Assembly (NCBI RefSeq): GCF_000685015.1
Contig: NZ_BAYA01000002.1
Span: 1 to 64,000 of the forward strand
Reading direction: 5' to 3'
Length of the DNA: 64,000 nucleotides
Source: Paraburkholderia bannensis NBRC 103871
GTDB taxonomy: Bacteria > Pseudomonadota > Gammaproteobacteria > Burkholderiales > Burkholderiaceae
Positions 35,335-44,501 of this stretch are shown in pieces. The notes beneath the pieces are model-generated. The model ran no database searches. It saw only the letters and a program-made list of their open reading frames with translations, and had not been told where the DNA came from. The translations under genes were made by a program, and so were the position numbers. Every line of letters begins with the position of its first letter. The stretch's first letter is position 1.

Positions 35335-36396
35335 ATGACGCAACGCAAGGGCAAGACCATGCTCCGAAGGCTGGCTGCGGCGCTCGCGCTGGCAGCGGGT
35401 TTGACCGGCTTGAGCGTAATGGCTGCACAAACGGCGCAGGCCGCCGACGCGCACTTCGTCCTCATCAGCCACGCGCCGGATTCGGACTCGTGGTGGAACG
35501 TGATCAAGAACGCCATCAAGCAGGCCGACGAAGACTTCAACGTCGAAACCGACTACCGCAATCCGCCCAACGGCGACATCGCCGACATGGCGCGCCTGAT
35601 AGAACAGGCCGCTGCGCGCAACTACGACGGCGTCATCACCACCATCGCCGACTTCGACGTGCTCAAGAGCTCGATCGGCAAGGTCACGGCCAAGAAGATC
35701 CCGCTCGTCACGATCAACTCCGGCACCGAGGAACAAAGCGAGCAACTGGGCGCGATCATGCACGTGGGCCAGCCCGAATACGTGGCAGGCCACGCTGCCG
35801 GCGAAAAGGCCAAGGCCGCAGGCGTGAAGTCGTTCCTGTGCGTGAACCACATCGCCACCAACACGGTGTCGTTCGATCGCTGCCGGGGTTTCGCCGATGC
35901 AATCGGCGTCGATTACAAGACCTCGACGATCGACTCGGGCCAGGATCCGACCGAAATCCAGTCGAAGGTCAGCGCCTATCTGCGCAACCATCCGAACACG
36001 GGCGCGATCCTCACGCTCGGCCCGGTGCCGGCGGCAGCCACGCTCAAGGCCGTCCAGCAGATGGGCCTCGCAAACAAGATCTACTTCTGCACCTTCGACT
36101 TCTCGGATGAGATCGCCAAGGCAATCCGCGCGGGCACGATCCAGTTTGCCATCGACCAGCAGCCGTACCTCCAGGGCTATATCCCGGTGGCCGTGCTGGC
36201 GATCGTGAAGAAAGACCACACCACCGATCCCGCGAAGATCCGCCAGATCCTCGAAGCAAACCCGAAGTTCAAGCAGCGCCTCGATACCTATGGCCTGCAA
36301 CCGTCCTACGGCCCGAAGAATATCCGCTCGGGCCCGGGCTTTATCACGAAGGAGAATCTGGACAAGGTCGTGAAGTACGCAGGTCAGTACCGCTGA
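35335..36396 (+). CDS. Sugar (inositol) ABC transporter substrate-binding protein
   Basis: 353 residues from ATG 35335, preceded by GGTGGA. A Sec signal peptide is obvious (MTQRKGKTMLRRLAAALALAAG... ending near AQA-ADAHF at about residue 37). The mature protein is a periplasmic-binding-protein type I (sugar, ribose-like) fold: FVLISHAPDSDSWWNVIKNA near 41, VITTIADFDVLKSSI near 100, and LTLGPVPAAATLKAVQQMG near 225. Its position at the head of the ABC-iolCDEB set makes inositol or a close relative the probable ligand. A long-loop stem separates it from the permease gene. Confidence 0.92.
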   Translation: MTQRKGKTMLRRLAAALALAAGLTGLSVMAAQTAQAADAHFVLISHAPDSDSWWNVIKNAIKQADEDFNVETDYRNPPNGDIADMARLIEQAAARNYDGVITTIADFDVLKSSIGKVTAKKIPLVTINSGTEEQSEQLGAIMHVGQPEYVAGHAAGEKAKAAGVKSFLCVNHIATNTVSFDRCRGFADAIGVDYKTSTIDSGQDPTEIQSKVSAYLRNHPNTGAILTLGPVPAAATLKAVQQMGLANKIYFCTFDFSDEIAKAIRAGTIQFAIDQQPYLQGYIPVAVLAIVKKDHTTDPAKIRQILEANPKFKQRLDTYGLQPSYGPKNIRSGPGFITKENLDKVVKYAGQYR

Positions 36397-36419
36397 TCTA
36401 TCGGTTCATTTCGTCAGTC

Positions 36420-36481
36420 ACGCGCGGCGGCGGCACGCTTGAAGCAAACCTGCCCCGCCTCACGCATGCAACGCCGCGCGT
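36420..36481 (+). other. Long-loop stem between binding-protein and permease genes
   Basis: ACGCGCGGC (36420-36428) pairs exactly with GCCGCGCGT (36473-36481) around a 44-nt loop, with no T-tract. Such 3' stems often stabilise the highly expressed binding-protein part of an ABC operon mRNA; that role is inferred. Confidence 0.4.
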
Positions 36482-36533
36482 CTAATTACCGGGCTGAGTC
36501 AATCAGGCACGAGTCCGGAAGACAGGAGACATC

Positions 36534-37703
36534 ATGGGTGTAGCCGGCAAACACTTTCCCTCGCACGCACCGGACGGCAGCGACGCCGCCACGCCGCCCG
36601 CCGCCAATGCCGCGGCCGCCAGCGACGAACGCGTGCGCCACGAATCGTGGTTCGGCCATCTGCTCGGCCGTCCCGAGTTCGCCGCGATTTCGGGAACCGT
36701 GCTCGTGTTCGCCGTATTCGCGATTGGCGCAGGCGGCTCCGGGATGTTCGACCTCGACGGCGTGATGAACTGGTCTCAAGTGGCCGCTTATTTAGGCATC
36801 CTTGCCGTTGGCGCGTGTCTCTTGATGATCGCCGGCGAGTTCGACTTGTCCATCGGCTCGATGATCGGCTTCGCGGGCATGATGGTCGCGATCCCGACGA
36901 TGTATTTCCACTGGCCGATCCTGCTCTCGATCCTGTTTGCGTTCGCGGGCTGCACGGCGCTGGGCGCGCTCAACGGCTACCTCGTGGTGCGCACGCGACT
37001 GCCCTCGTTCATCGTCACGCTCGCGTTCCTGTTCATCCTGCGCGGCCTGACGCTCGCGCTCTCGATCATGTTCGCCGATCGCACCATCGTCTCGGGCGTG
37101 GGCGACGTCGCCAAAGCGGACTTTGTGACCAACCTGCTCTTCCACGGCACGGCGTTCAAGGGCCTGTTCGTGGCGCTCGCGCATGTCGGCATCGGCAAGA
37201 TGCTCGATAACGGCCAGCCGCTCGTGCCCGGTATTCCGAAGGTGATTCTGTGGTGGATCGCGCTCGTCATCATCGGCGCGTTCACGCTGGCCCGCACCCG
37301 CTACGGCAACTGGATCTTCGCCGTGGGCGGCGATTCGAACGCCGCCAAGAACGTCGGCGTGCCGGTCAAGCGCGTCAAGATCTCGCTGTTCATGCTGACG
37401 GCGTTCTGCTCGTGCCTGTTCGCGGTGCTGCAGGTGTGCGATATCGGCTCGGCGGCTGCCGATCGTGGCTTGCAGAAGGAATTCGAAGCGATCATTGCCG
37501 CGGTGATCGGCGGCTCGCTGCTCACGGGCGGTTACGGCTCGGTGATTGGCGCGGCGTTCGGTGCGCTCATCTTCGGTGTGGTGCAAATCGGCATCACCTA
37601 CACGAACATCGATTCGGACTGGTTCCGCGTGTTCCTCGGCGGCATGTTGCTGGTCGCCGTGCTCTTTAACCACTATGTGCGCCGCCGCGTCGCGCAATCG
37701 TAA
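36534..37703 (+). CDS. Sugar (inositol) ABC transporter permease
   Basis: 389 residues. After a hydrophilic N-terminal segment of about 50 residues come 8-10 transmembrane helices of the RbsC/BPD_transp_2 family; the coupling segment LAFLFILRGLTLALS near residue 167 and AVIGGSLLTGGYGSVIGAAFGALIFGVVQIG near 322-352 are typical. An AGGAG ribosome-binding site precedes the ATG. It should form the membrane channel for the binding protein upstream and pair with the ATPase downstream (16 bp gap). Confidence 0.93.
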   Translation: MGVAGKHFPSHAPDGSDAATPPAANAAAASDERVRHESWFGHLLGRPEFAAISGTVLVFAVFAIGAGGSGMFDLDGVMNWSQVAAYLGILAVGACLLMIAGEFDLSIGSMIGFAGMMVAIPTMYFHWPILLSILFAFAGCTALGALNGYLVVRTRLPSFIVTLAFLFILRGLTLALSIMFADRTIVSGVGDVAKADFVTNLLFHGTAFKGLFVALAHVGIGKMLDNGQPLVPGIPKVILWWIALVIIGAFTLARTRYGNWIFAVGGDSNAAKNVGVPVKRVKISLFMLTAFCSCLFAVLQVCDIGSAAADRGLQKEFEAIIAAVIGGSLLTGGYGSVIGAAFGALIFGVVQIGITYTNIDSDWFRVFLGGMLLVAVLFNHYVRRRVAQS

Positions 37704-37719
37704 GACGGAGGCCACAATC

Positions 37720-38550
37720 ATGTCGGACACGAATCAAACGACTGCGAATGGCGCGAATGGCGCAAATGGCGACTACATCCTCGCGCTCGACAACGTCAGC
37801 AAGCACTTCGGCAAGGTCATCGCGCTCAACGGCGTCACGCTGCGCCTGAAGCGCGGTGAGGTGCACTGCCTGCTCGGCGACAACGGCGCGGGCAAGTCCA
37901 CGCTCATCAAGACGCTCGCCGGCGTGCACGCGCCCACCACGGGCCAGTATTTCGTGGATGGCAAGCCCGTGCACTTCGAGTCGCCCAAGGATGCGCTCGA
38001 TCTTGGCATCGCGACGGTGTACCAGGATCTCGCGCTGGTGCCGCTGCTGTCCGTCGCGCGCAACTTCTTCATGGGCCGCGAGCCGCAGAAGAAACTGTTT
38101 GGCTTCATCAACGTGATGGATCTCGATGCGAGCGCAACCATTGCCAAAGACCGGCTCGCAGAAATGGGCATTCACGTGCGCGACCCGCACCAGGCCATCG
38201 GCACGATGTCGGGCGGCGAGCGCCAGTGTCTCGCGATTGCGCGGGCGATTCACTTCGGCGCCCGCGTGCTGATTCTCGACGAACCGACCGCGGCGCTGGG
38301 CGTCAAGCAGAGCTTCAACGTGCTCAAGCTGATTCATGCGGCGCGCGCCAAGGGCATTTCGGTCATCTTCATTACCCACAATGTCCACCACGCCTACCCC
38401 ATCGGCGATTCGTTCACGCTGCTCAATCGTGGCCGCTCGCTCGGCACCTATACGAAGGACACGATCACCAAGAACGAAGTCCTCGACATGATGGCCGGGG
38501 GCGCCGAAATGCAGAAGATGATCGCCGAACTCGACGGCGCCACGATCTGA
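37720..38550 (+). CDS. Sugar (inositol) ABC transporter ATP-binding protein
   Basis: 276 residues: a single ABC domain, although many ribose-type ATPases are double. Walker A GDNGAGKST is at residues 53-61, the Q-loop VYQDLALVP lies near 105, the signature is MSGGERQ near 165, Walker B LILDEPTAALG near 184, and the switch His is in FITHNVHHA. The Asn-Gly-Ala repeat at residues 10-18 comes from a 9-bp tandem repeat (about 37746-37768) and makes a flexible N terminus. It energises inositol uptake with the two upstream genes. Confidence 0.93.
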   Translation: MSDTNQTTANGANGANGDYILALDNVSKHFGKVIALNGVTLRLKRGEVHCLLGDNGAGKSTLIKTLAGVHAPTTGQYFVDGKPVHFESPKDALDLGIATVYQDLALVPLLSVARNFFMGREPQKKLFGFINVMDLDASATIAKDRLAEMGIHVRDPHQAIGTMSGGERQCLAIARAIHFGARVLILDEPTAALGVKQSFNVLKLIHAARAKGISVIFITHNVHHAYPIGDSFTLLNRGRSLGTYTKDTITKNEVLDMMAGGAEMQKMIAELDGATI

Positions 38551-38573
38551 TACAGAATTCATCAGGAATGCTC

Positions 38574-40589
38574 ATGACCAGTCATGAAAACACCGCATCG
38601 CGTTTCGCGTCCGGGCGCAGCCGCGATATCGTCTGCCTTGGCCGCCTCGGCGTCGATCTCTACGCGCAGCAAGTCGGTGCGCGGCTCGAAGATGTCTCCA
38701 CGTTCTCGAAGTACCTGGGCGGCTCGTCGGCGAACATCGCATTCGGCTGCGCGCGCCTCGGCCTGAAATCGGCGATGCTCACGCGCGTGGGCGACGACCA
38801 CATGGGCCGCTTTCTCACCGAGACGCTCGCGAAGGAAGGCTGCGACACGAGCCATATCCGTATCGATCCGGAACGTCTCACCGCGCTCGTGTTGCTCGGC
38901 ATCAAGGATCGCGACACGTTCCCGCTGATCTTCTATCGCGAGAACTGCGCGGACATGGCCGTCGATCCCGCCGATTTCGACGAAGCATTCATCGCTTCCT
39001 CGAAGGCGCTGCTCATCACCGGCACGCACTTCTCCACCGAACAGGTCAACCGCACGAGCCTCACGGCGCTCGACTACGCGCGCCGCAACAACGTGCGCAC
39101 CGTGCTCGACATCGACTATCGCCCGGTGCTCTGGGGCCTCACGGGCAAGGCCGATGGCGAGACGCGCTTCGTCGCCAGCGCCGGCGTGAGCGAGCACTTG
39201 CAAGGCATCCTGCCGCAGTTCGATCTCGTGATCGGCACGGAGGAAGAGTTCCGCATCGCGGGCGGCCAGGACGATCTCGTCGCGGCGCTCAAGCGCGTGC
39301 GCGAAGTCACGTCCGCGACGCTGCTGGTCAAGCGCGGGCCGCTGGGCTGCCAGATCGTCGAAGGCGCGGTGCCCGCCTCGCTCGACGACCTGCCGATGCA
39401 GCGCGGCGTCGAAGTCGAAGTGCTCAACGTGCTGGGCGCGGGCGATGCGTTCGCGTCGGGCTTCCTGTCGGGCTGGCTGCGTGACGCGTCGCTGGAAGAC
39501 AGCGCGCGTTCGGCCAACGCGAGCGGCGCACTGGTGGTCTCGCGCCACGGTTGCGCGCCCGCCATGCCGACGCCCGCAGAACTCGACTACTTCCTGCGCG
39601 AAGCGAAGGCCGACCCGGCGCGCATGCGTCGCCCCGACCGCGACGCGACGCTCGCGCGCCTGCATCGCGTCACGCCCGCGCGCAAGCAATACGACGAGGT
39701 GCTGGGCTTCGCCTTCGATCATCGCAACCAGTTCTTCGATCTTGCGCAGCAGACGGGCGCGAGCGAGACGCGCATTTCCTACCTCAAGAACCTGTTCGTG
39801 GAAGCCGTGGCCCAAACCGAAAGCGCGCTGGGCCTGCAAGGCAGGGTCGGCGTGCTGATCGACGACCGTTACGGCCAGGATGCGCTCAATGCGGCGACCG
39901 GGCGCGACTGGTGGATCGGCCGTCCGGTCGAACTGCCGGGATCGGTGCCGCTGGTGTTCGATCATGGCCGCTCGATCGGCACGACGCTCGCTGCGTGGCC
40001 GATCCAGCACACGGTCAAGTGTCTCGTGCAATTCCATCCCGACGAGCCGATCGAGCAGCGCCTCGAACAGGAAGCGCAATTGCGCGCGCTCTACGACGCC
40101 GTGCAGGCGAGCGGCCACGAACTGCTGCTGGAAGTGATCCCGCCCAAACTCAACGGCAAGCCGAACGCGCCCGACACGATCTATCGCGCGCTCAAGCGGC
40201 TCTACAACATCGGCCTCTATCCCGAGTGGTGGAAGCTCGAACCGGTAGACGCGGCGCAGTGGCGCGACATCGATGCGCTGATCGCCGAGCGCGACCCGCA
40301 TTGCCGCGGCGTGGTGCTACTGGGGCTTTCCGCGCCGATGGATCAGCTGATGGGCGGCTTCGCGGCGGCGGCGGCATCGGAGACCTGCCGGGGCTTCACC
40401 GTCGGCCGCACGATCTTCTACGAGCCGAGCTTCGCATGGCTCAAGGGCGAGATCGACGACAAGGAAGTCATCGCCCGCGTGCGGCGCGCATTCGAAACGC
40501 TGATCGCGGCCTGGCGCGCGGCGCGCAACGAAGCACAAGGCCACACGAACCCGCAGCAGCACATCGCGCATGAGGAGAAAGCGGCATGA
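38574..40589 (+). CDS. iolC: Fused 5-dehydro-2-deoxygluconokinase and DUF2090 aldolase-like domain
   Basis: 671 residues from ATG 38574 (AGGA 6 bp upstream; an ATG at 38568 is too close to it). Residues about 15-325 are a PfkB-family kinase (GRLGVDLYAQQVG near 24, SSANIAFGCARLG near 52, catalytic GAGD at 288-291) that phosphorylates 5-dehydro-2-deoxy-gluconate (DKG). Residues about 340-650 are DUF2090, a TIM-barrel-like domain related to class I aldolases, thought to replace the separate IolJ and split DKG-phosphate into malonate semialdehyde and DHAP. The fusion is normal for proteobacterial iol loci. The stop codon overlaps the iolD start (ATGA). Confidence 0.95.
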   Translation: MTSHENTASRFASGRSRDIVCLGRLGVDLYAQQVGARLEDVSTFSKYLGGSSANIAFGCARLGLKSAMLTRVGDDHMGRFLTETLAKEGCDTSHIRIDPERLTALVLLGIKDRDTFPLIFYRENCADMAVDPADFDEAFIASSKALLITGTHFSTEQVNRTSLTALDYARRNNVRTVLDIDYRPVLWGLTGKADGETRFVASAGVSEHLQGILPQFDLVIGTEEEFRIAGGQDDLVAALKRVREVTSATLLVKRGPLGCQIVEGAVPASLDDLPMQRGVEVEVLNVLGAGDAFASGFLSGWLRDASLEDSARSANASGALVVSRHGCAPAMPTPAELDYFLREAKADPARMRRPDRDATLARLHRVTPARKQYDEVLGFAFDHRNQFFDLAQQTGASETRISYLKNLFVEAVAQTESALGLQGRVGVLIDDRYGQDALNAATGRDWWIGRPVELPGSVPLVFDHGRSIGTTLAAWPIQHTVKCLVQFHPDEPIEQRLEQEAQLRALYDAVQASGHELLLEVIPPKLNGKPNAPDTIYRALKRLYNIGLYPEWWKLEPVDAAQWRDIDALIAERDPHCRGVVLLGLSAPMDQLMGGFAAAAASETCRGFTVGRTIFYEPSFAWLKGEIDDKEVIARVRRAFETLIAAWRAARNEAQGHTNPQQHIAHEEKAA

Positions 40590-42577
40590 ACCAACGCATC
40601 GCTCCCATCGCCGGTGCGGCGCAGGAACAGGCGCAACAAGCACCGGGCGGCACTGTGCGTCTTACGGCGGCGCAGGCGCTGGTGCGCTATCTCGCGGCCC
40701 AGCGCGTCGCCTGCGAGGACGGCTCGGGCCGCACCGAGCCGCTGTTCGGCGGCGTGTTCGCGATCTTCGGCCACGGCAACGTGGCGGGCCTGGGCGAGGC
40801 GCTCTATCAGTATCGGCATGAGTTGCCGACGCTGCGCGCACACAACGAACAGGCCATGGCGCATAGCGCGATCGCTTATGCGAAGGCGCATTTTCGCCGC
40901 CGCATGATGGCGGTCACGACGTCGATTGGCCCCGGTGCGACCAACCTCGTCACCGCCGCTGCGCTTGCGCACGTGAACCGCCTGCCGGTGCTGCTGCTGC
41001 CCGGCGATATCTTCGTGTCGCGCGAGCCCGATCCCGTGCTCCAGCAAATCGAGGATCTTCAGGATGGCGGACTATCGGCGAACGACGCGCTCAAGCCGGT
41101 ATCGCGCTACTTCGACCGCATCGTGCATCCGGCGCAGTTGCTCAACGCCCTGCCGCGCGCGCTGCGCGTGCTCACCGACGCCGCGCTGTGCGGCCCCGTC
41201 ACGCTCGCGCTGCCGCAGGACGTACAGGCGATGGCGTGGGACTATCCGGCAAGCTTCTTCACGCCGCGCCTCGTCACCTTCCACGCGCCCGCGCCGGTGC
41301 AAACCGAAATCGACGCCGCCGTCGCGCAGTTGCATCGCGCGAAACGGCCGCTGATCGTCGCGGGCGGCGGCGTGCTCTACTCGCGCGCTGCGCCGCAATT
41401 GCAGGCTTTCGCGGCGGCGCACGGCATTCCCGTGGTGGAGACGCAGGCGGGCAAAGGCGCGCTTGCATGGGACGATCCGCTCAACGCGGGCGCGATCGGC
41501 GTGACGGGTTCGCCCGCCGCCAACGCGCTCGCCAGTGAAGCCGATTGCGTGCTGGCCGTGGGCACGCGCCTGCAGGACTTCACGACCGGCTCGAACTCGT
41601 TGTTCGCGAATGCGCGCGTGGTCAGCGTCAACGCCAACGGCTTCGACACGCTCAAGCTCAACAGCGTGGCCGTGCAGGCCGATGCGAAGCTCGCGCTCGC
41701 CGCGCTTGACGAAGCGCTCGTCCACTGGCGCGCCGAGGCCGACTGGAGCGCCAACGCCGTGCATTGGGCCAACGACTGGCGCGCAAGCGTAGACAAGCTC
41801 ACGCACGCGCCGCAGGAACGCAACAGCCTGCCGTATGACGCCGATGTGATCGGCGCCGTGCAGCGCTCGTCGAGCCGTTCGTACACCGACGATATCGTCG
41901 TGTGCGCAGCCGGCACGCTGCCCGCCGAATTGCACAAGCTCTGGCGCGCGGGCCAGCCCGGCGCCTATCACGTCGAATACGGCTACTCGTGCATGGGCTA
42001 CGAAATCGCCGGAGGATTAGGGGCGAAGCTCGCGCGGCCCGATCGCGAAGTGATCGTGATGGTCGGCGACGGCAGCTACCTGATGATGAACAGCGAGATC
42101 GCCACCTCGGTGATGCTGGGCGCGAAGCTCATTATCGTCGTGCTCGACAATCGCGGTTATGGCTGCATCAACCGTCTGCAGCAGGCCGTCGGCAGTGCGC
42201 CGTTCAACAACCTGTTCGAGGATTGCGCGCAAGGGCCGCTGGGCGCGCCGCGCATCGACTTCGCTTCGCATGCGCGCTCGCTGGGCGCACAGGCCGAACA
42301 CGTCGCCAGCGTCGCGGAACTCGAAGCCGCGCTGCAACGCGCCCGCGCGGCCTCGCGCACCTACCTCATCAGCATCGATACCGACCCGGCGCGCACGACC
42401 GAGGACGGCGGCTGGTGGTGGGAAGTCGCGGTGCCCGAAGTCTCGCCGCGCGCAGCGGTGCGCGAAGCGCGCGAGCGTTACGACGACAAGCTCGCGCAGC
42501 GCGGCGGACGCGCGACGCATGCCGAGGCGAAGCCCGCGCAGGACGCCGCCGACGGCGACACCCCTTCCAACGCATGA
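40586..42577 (+). CDS. iolD: 3D-(3,5/4)-trihydroxycyclohexane-1,2-dione acylhydrolase
   Basis: 663 residues, a thiamine-diphosphate enzyme. It opens the cyclic diketone to 5-deoxy-glucuronate. The N-terminal pyrimidine-binding domain carries the activating Glu in LPTLRAHNEQAMAHSAIAYAK near residue 80, with ATTSIGPGATNLVTAAA-like text near 113; the C-terminal domain has the ThDP/Mg motif GDGSYLMMNSEI...N near 490-520. An ATGA overlap couples it to iolC. The N and C termini are somewhat extended with Ala/Gln- and Ala/Glu-rich tails. Confidence 0.96.
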   Translation: MNQRIAPIAGAAQEQAQQAPGGTVRLTAAQALVRYLAAQRVACEDGSGRTEPLFGGVFAIFGHGNVAGLGEALYQYRHELPTLRAHNEQAMAHSAIAYAKAHFRRRMMAVTTSIGPGATNLVTAAALAHVNRLPVLLLPGDIFVSREPDPVLQQIEDLQDGGLSANDALKPVSRYFDRIVHPAQLLNALPRALRVLTDAALCGPVTLALPQDVQAMAWDYPASFFTPRLVTFHAPAPVQTEIDAAVAQLHRAKRPLIVAGGGVLYSRAAPQLQAFAAAHGIPVVETQAGKGALAWDDPLNAGAIGVTGSPAANALASEADCVLAVGTRLQDFTTGSNSLFANARVVSVNANGFDTLKLNSVAVQADAKLALAALDEALVHWRAEADWSANAVHWANDWRASVDKLTHAPQERNSLPYDADVIGAVQRSSSRSYTDDIVVCAAGTLPAELHKLWRAGQPGAYHVEYGYSCMGYEIAGGLGAKLARPDREVIVMVGDGSYLMMNSEIATSVMLGAKLIIVVLDNRGYGCINRLQQAVGSAPFNNLFEDCAQGPLGAPRIDFASHARSLGAQAEHVASVAELEAALQRARAASRTYLISIDTDPARTTEDGGWWWEVAVPEVSPRAAVREARERYDDKLAQRGGRATHAEAKPAQDAADGDTPSNA

Positions 42578-42610
42578 CGAGATTCACGATCTCCAGATCG
42601 AGGCACGCAC

Positions 42611-43525
42611 ATGAGCGCATTTGAAGTACGCATCGGCATCAATCCGCTGTCGTGGATGAACGACGACTTGCCCTCGCTCGGCGGCGAAACGCCGCTGTCG
42701 ACGGCGCTCACCGAAGGACGCGAGATCGGCTACGAAGGCTTCGAACTCGGCAACAAGTTTCCGCGCGAACCGCAGGCGCTCAAGGCGCTGCTCGCGCAAT
42801 ACGATCTTTCGCTGGTGTCGGGCTGGTATTCGGGCATGCTCGCGAAGCGCAGCGTCGAGGAGGAAATCGCCGCCGTCGACAGGCATCTCGACCTGCTCGC
42901 GCAGAACGGCGCGACCGTGATGGTCTATGGCGAAGTCGCGGATTCGATCCAGGGCTCGCCGCGTCCGCTCTACCAGCGCCCGCGCTTTTTCAGCGAGCAG
43001 CAGTGGGACGAGTACGCGGCGCGCGTCGACCGGTTCGCGCAGCACACGCTCTCGCGCGGCGTGCGGCTTGCGTATCACCATCACATGGGCGCCTATGTCG
43101 AAACGCCCGCCGACGTCGACAAGCTGATGGCGCGCACGAGCGACGCCGTGGGCCTGCTGTTCGACGCGGGGCATATCACCTTCGCGGGCGGCGATCCCGT
43201 GAAGGAACTCGACAAGCACATTGCGCGCGTCTGCCACGTTCATTGCAAGGACGTGCGTCCTGCCGTGGTGAAGCTCGCGCGCAATCGCAACTGGAGTTTT
43301 CTCGACGCGGTGCTCGCGGGCGCGTTTTCCGTGCCGGGCGACGGCACGGTGGATTTTCCGGCCATCATCGCGCGGCTCAAGCGGCACGGTTATCGCGGCT
43401 GGCTGGTCGTCGAAGCCGAGCAGGATCCCGTGATCGCGCCTTCGTATGAATACGCGCAGAAGGGTTATCGCACGCTGCGCACGCTCGTCGATGCTCCGGA
43501 CACCGAATCGAAGGAGGCAGCATGA
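42611..43525 (+). CDS. iolE: Myo-inosose-2 dehydratase
   Basis: 304 residues, xylose-isomerase-like TIM barrel with a bound divalent metal. It dehydrates 2-keto-myo-inositol to the trihydroxycyclohexanedione. Family blocks: RIGINPLSWMNDDLPSLGG at residues 7-25, GYEGFELGNKFPR near 43, LAYHHHMGAYVE near 155, LLFDAGHITFAGGDP near 182, and HCKDVRP near 212, which together supply the metal-binding Glu/Asp/His residues. It lies 33 bp after iolD and its stop overlaps the iolB start (ATGA). Confidence 0.96.
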   Translation: MSAFEVRIGINPLSWMNDDLPSLGGETPLSTALTEGREIGYEGFELGNKFPREPQALKALLAQYDLSLVSGWYSGMLAKRSVEEEIAAVDRHLDLLAQNGATVMVYGEVADSIQGSPRPLYQRPRFFSEQQWDEYAARVDRFAQHTLSRGVRLAYHHHMGAYVETPADVDKLMARTSDAVGLLFDAGHITFAGGDPVKELDKHIARVCHVHCKDVRPAVVKLARNRNWSFLDAVLAGAFSVPGDGTVDFPAIIARLKRHGYRGWLVVEAEQDPVIAPSYEYAQKGYRTLRTLVDAPDTESKEAA

Positions 43526-44325
43526 GCTTGCTGGTCAAGGCCGATCGCGAAGGCCAGACAATCGCGCGCGTCACGCCCGCTACGGCGGGCTGGCGCTATG
43601 TCGGCTTCGCGGCGTACCGTCTGGGCGCGGAAGAAGTCGTGCACATCTATGAGACGAACCGCGAAAGCTGCATCGTCGTGCTCGCGGGCGCGGTGGATAT
43701 CGAGGTGAACGGGCAGCGATATTCGGGCCTGGGCTCGCGCGACAGCGTATTCGAGGATGCCGCGCCGACCGCGCTCTATATACCGCCCGGCGTGAAGGCG
43801 ACCGTGCGTGCGTTGCGCGATGCCGAAGTGGGCGTAGCAAGTGCGCCCGCGCAAGGCACGCTGCCGGTGCGATTGATCGAGCCTTCGCAGATGAAGCGCT
43901 CCACGCGCGGCAAGGGCGCGAATACGCGTTACGTCTGCGATATTCTTCCGCAAACCGAGGCGGCTGAATCGCTGCTCGTGGTGGAGGTGCGCACGCCTTC
44001 GGGCCATTCGTCGAGCTATCCGCCGCACAAGCACGACGCCGACCGTCTGCCGCAGGAAAGTGCGCTGGAAGAGACGTACTACCATCGGCTCAATCCGAAG
44101 CAGGGTTTTGCGTTTCAGCGCGTGTATACCGATGCGCGCGATCTCGACGAAACCATGGCGGTGGAAGATCACGATGTCGTGATGGTGCCGCGCGGCTATC
44201 ATCCGGTTGTCGTGCCGTATGGCTATGACTCGTACTATCTGAACGTGATGGCCGGCCCCACGCGCGAATGGCATTTTCATAACGATCCCGCGCACGAGTG
44301 GATCATCGAGCGGGATGCGAAGTGA
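43522..44325 (+). CDS. iolB: 5-deoxy-glucuronate isomerase
   Basis: 267 residues, a bicupin. It converts 5-deoxy-glucuronate to 5-dehydro-2-deoxy-gluconate (DKG), the IolC substrate. The C-terminal cupin contains SSYPPHKHDAD near residue 165-175 with metal-binding histidines, LEETYYHRLNPKQGFAFQRVY near 190, and YHPVVVPYGYDSYYLNVMAG near 230. AAGGAGG 7 bp upstream inside iolE marks the start. It is the last gene of the catabolic operon and is followed by a strong terminator. Confidence 0.96.
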   Translation: MSLLVKADREGQTIARVTPATAGWRYVGFAAYRLGAEEVVHIYETNRESCIVVLAGAVDIEVNGQRYSGLGSRDSVFEDAAPTALYIPPGVKATVRALRDAEVGVASAPAQGTLPVRLIEPSQMKRSTRGKGANTRYVCDILPQTEAAESLLVVEVRTPSGHSSSYPPHKHDADRLPQESALEETYYHRLNPKQGFAFQRVYTDARDLDETMAVEDHDVVMVPRGYHPVVVPYGYDSYYLNVMAGPTREWHFHNDPAHEWIIERDAK

Positions 44326-44353
44326 GGTGCTTGCTTCAGGCGCTGCAATGGGA

Positions 44354-44382
44354 AACGCCGCTTGGGAGAGCGGCGTTTTTTT
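44354..44382 (+). terminator. Terminator of the iol operon
   Basis: AACGCCGCT / AGCGGCGTT stem with a 6-nt loop followed by TTTTT, 28 bp after the iolB stop. Confidence 0.92.
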
Positions 44383-44501
44383 ATGTATGCAAGGTCGGCT
44401 AAAAATATTAGAGGAGTACGAGCCAAGTCAAATCCATCGGCGATTAGTGCAGCGAGGTCACCCTAGAATGCGTGATCCCATTCTGCAACTAGCCTCTCGA
44501 A

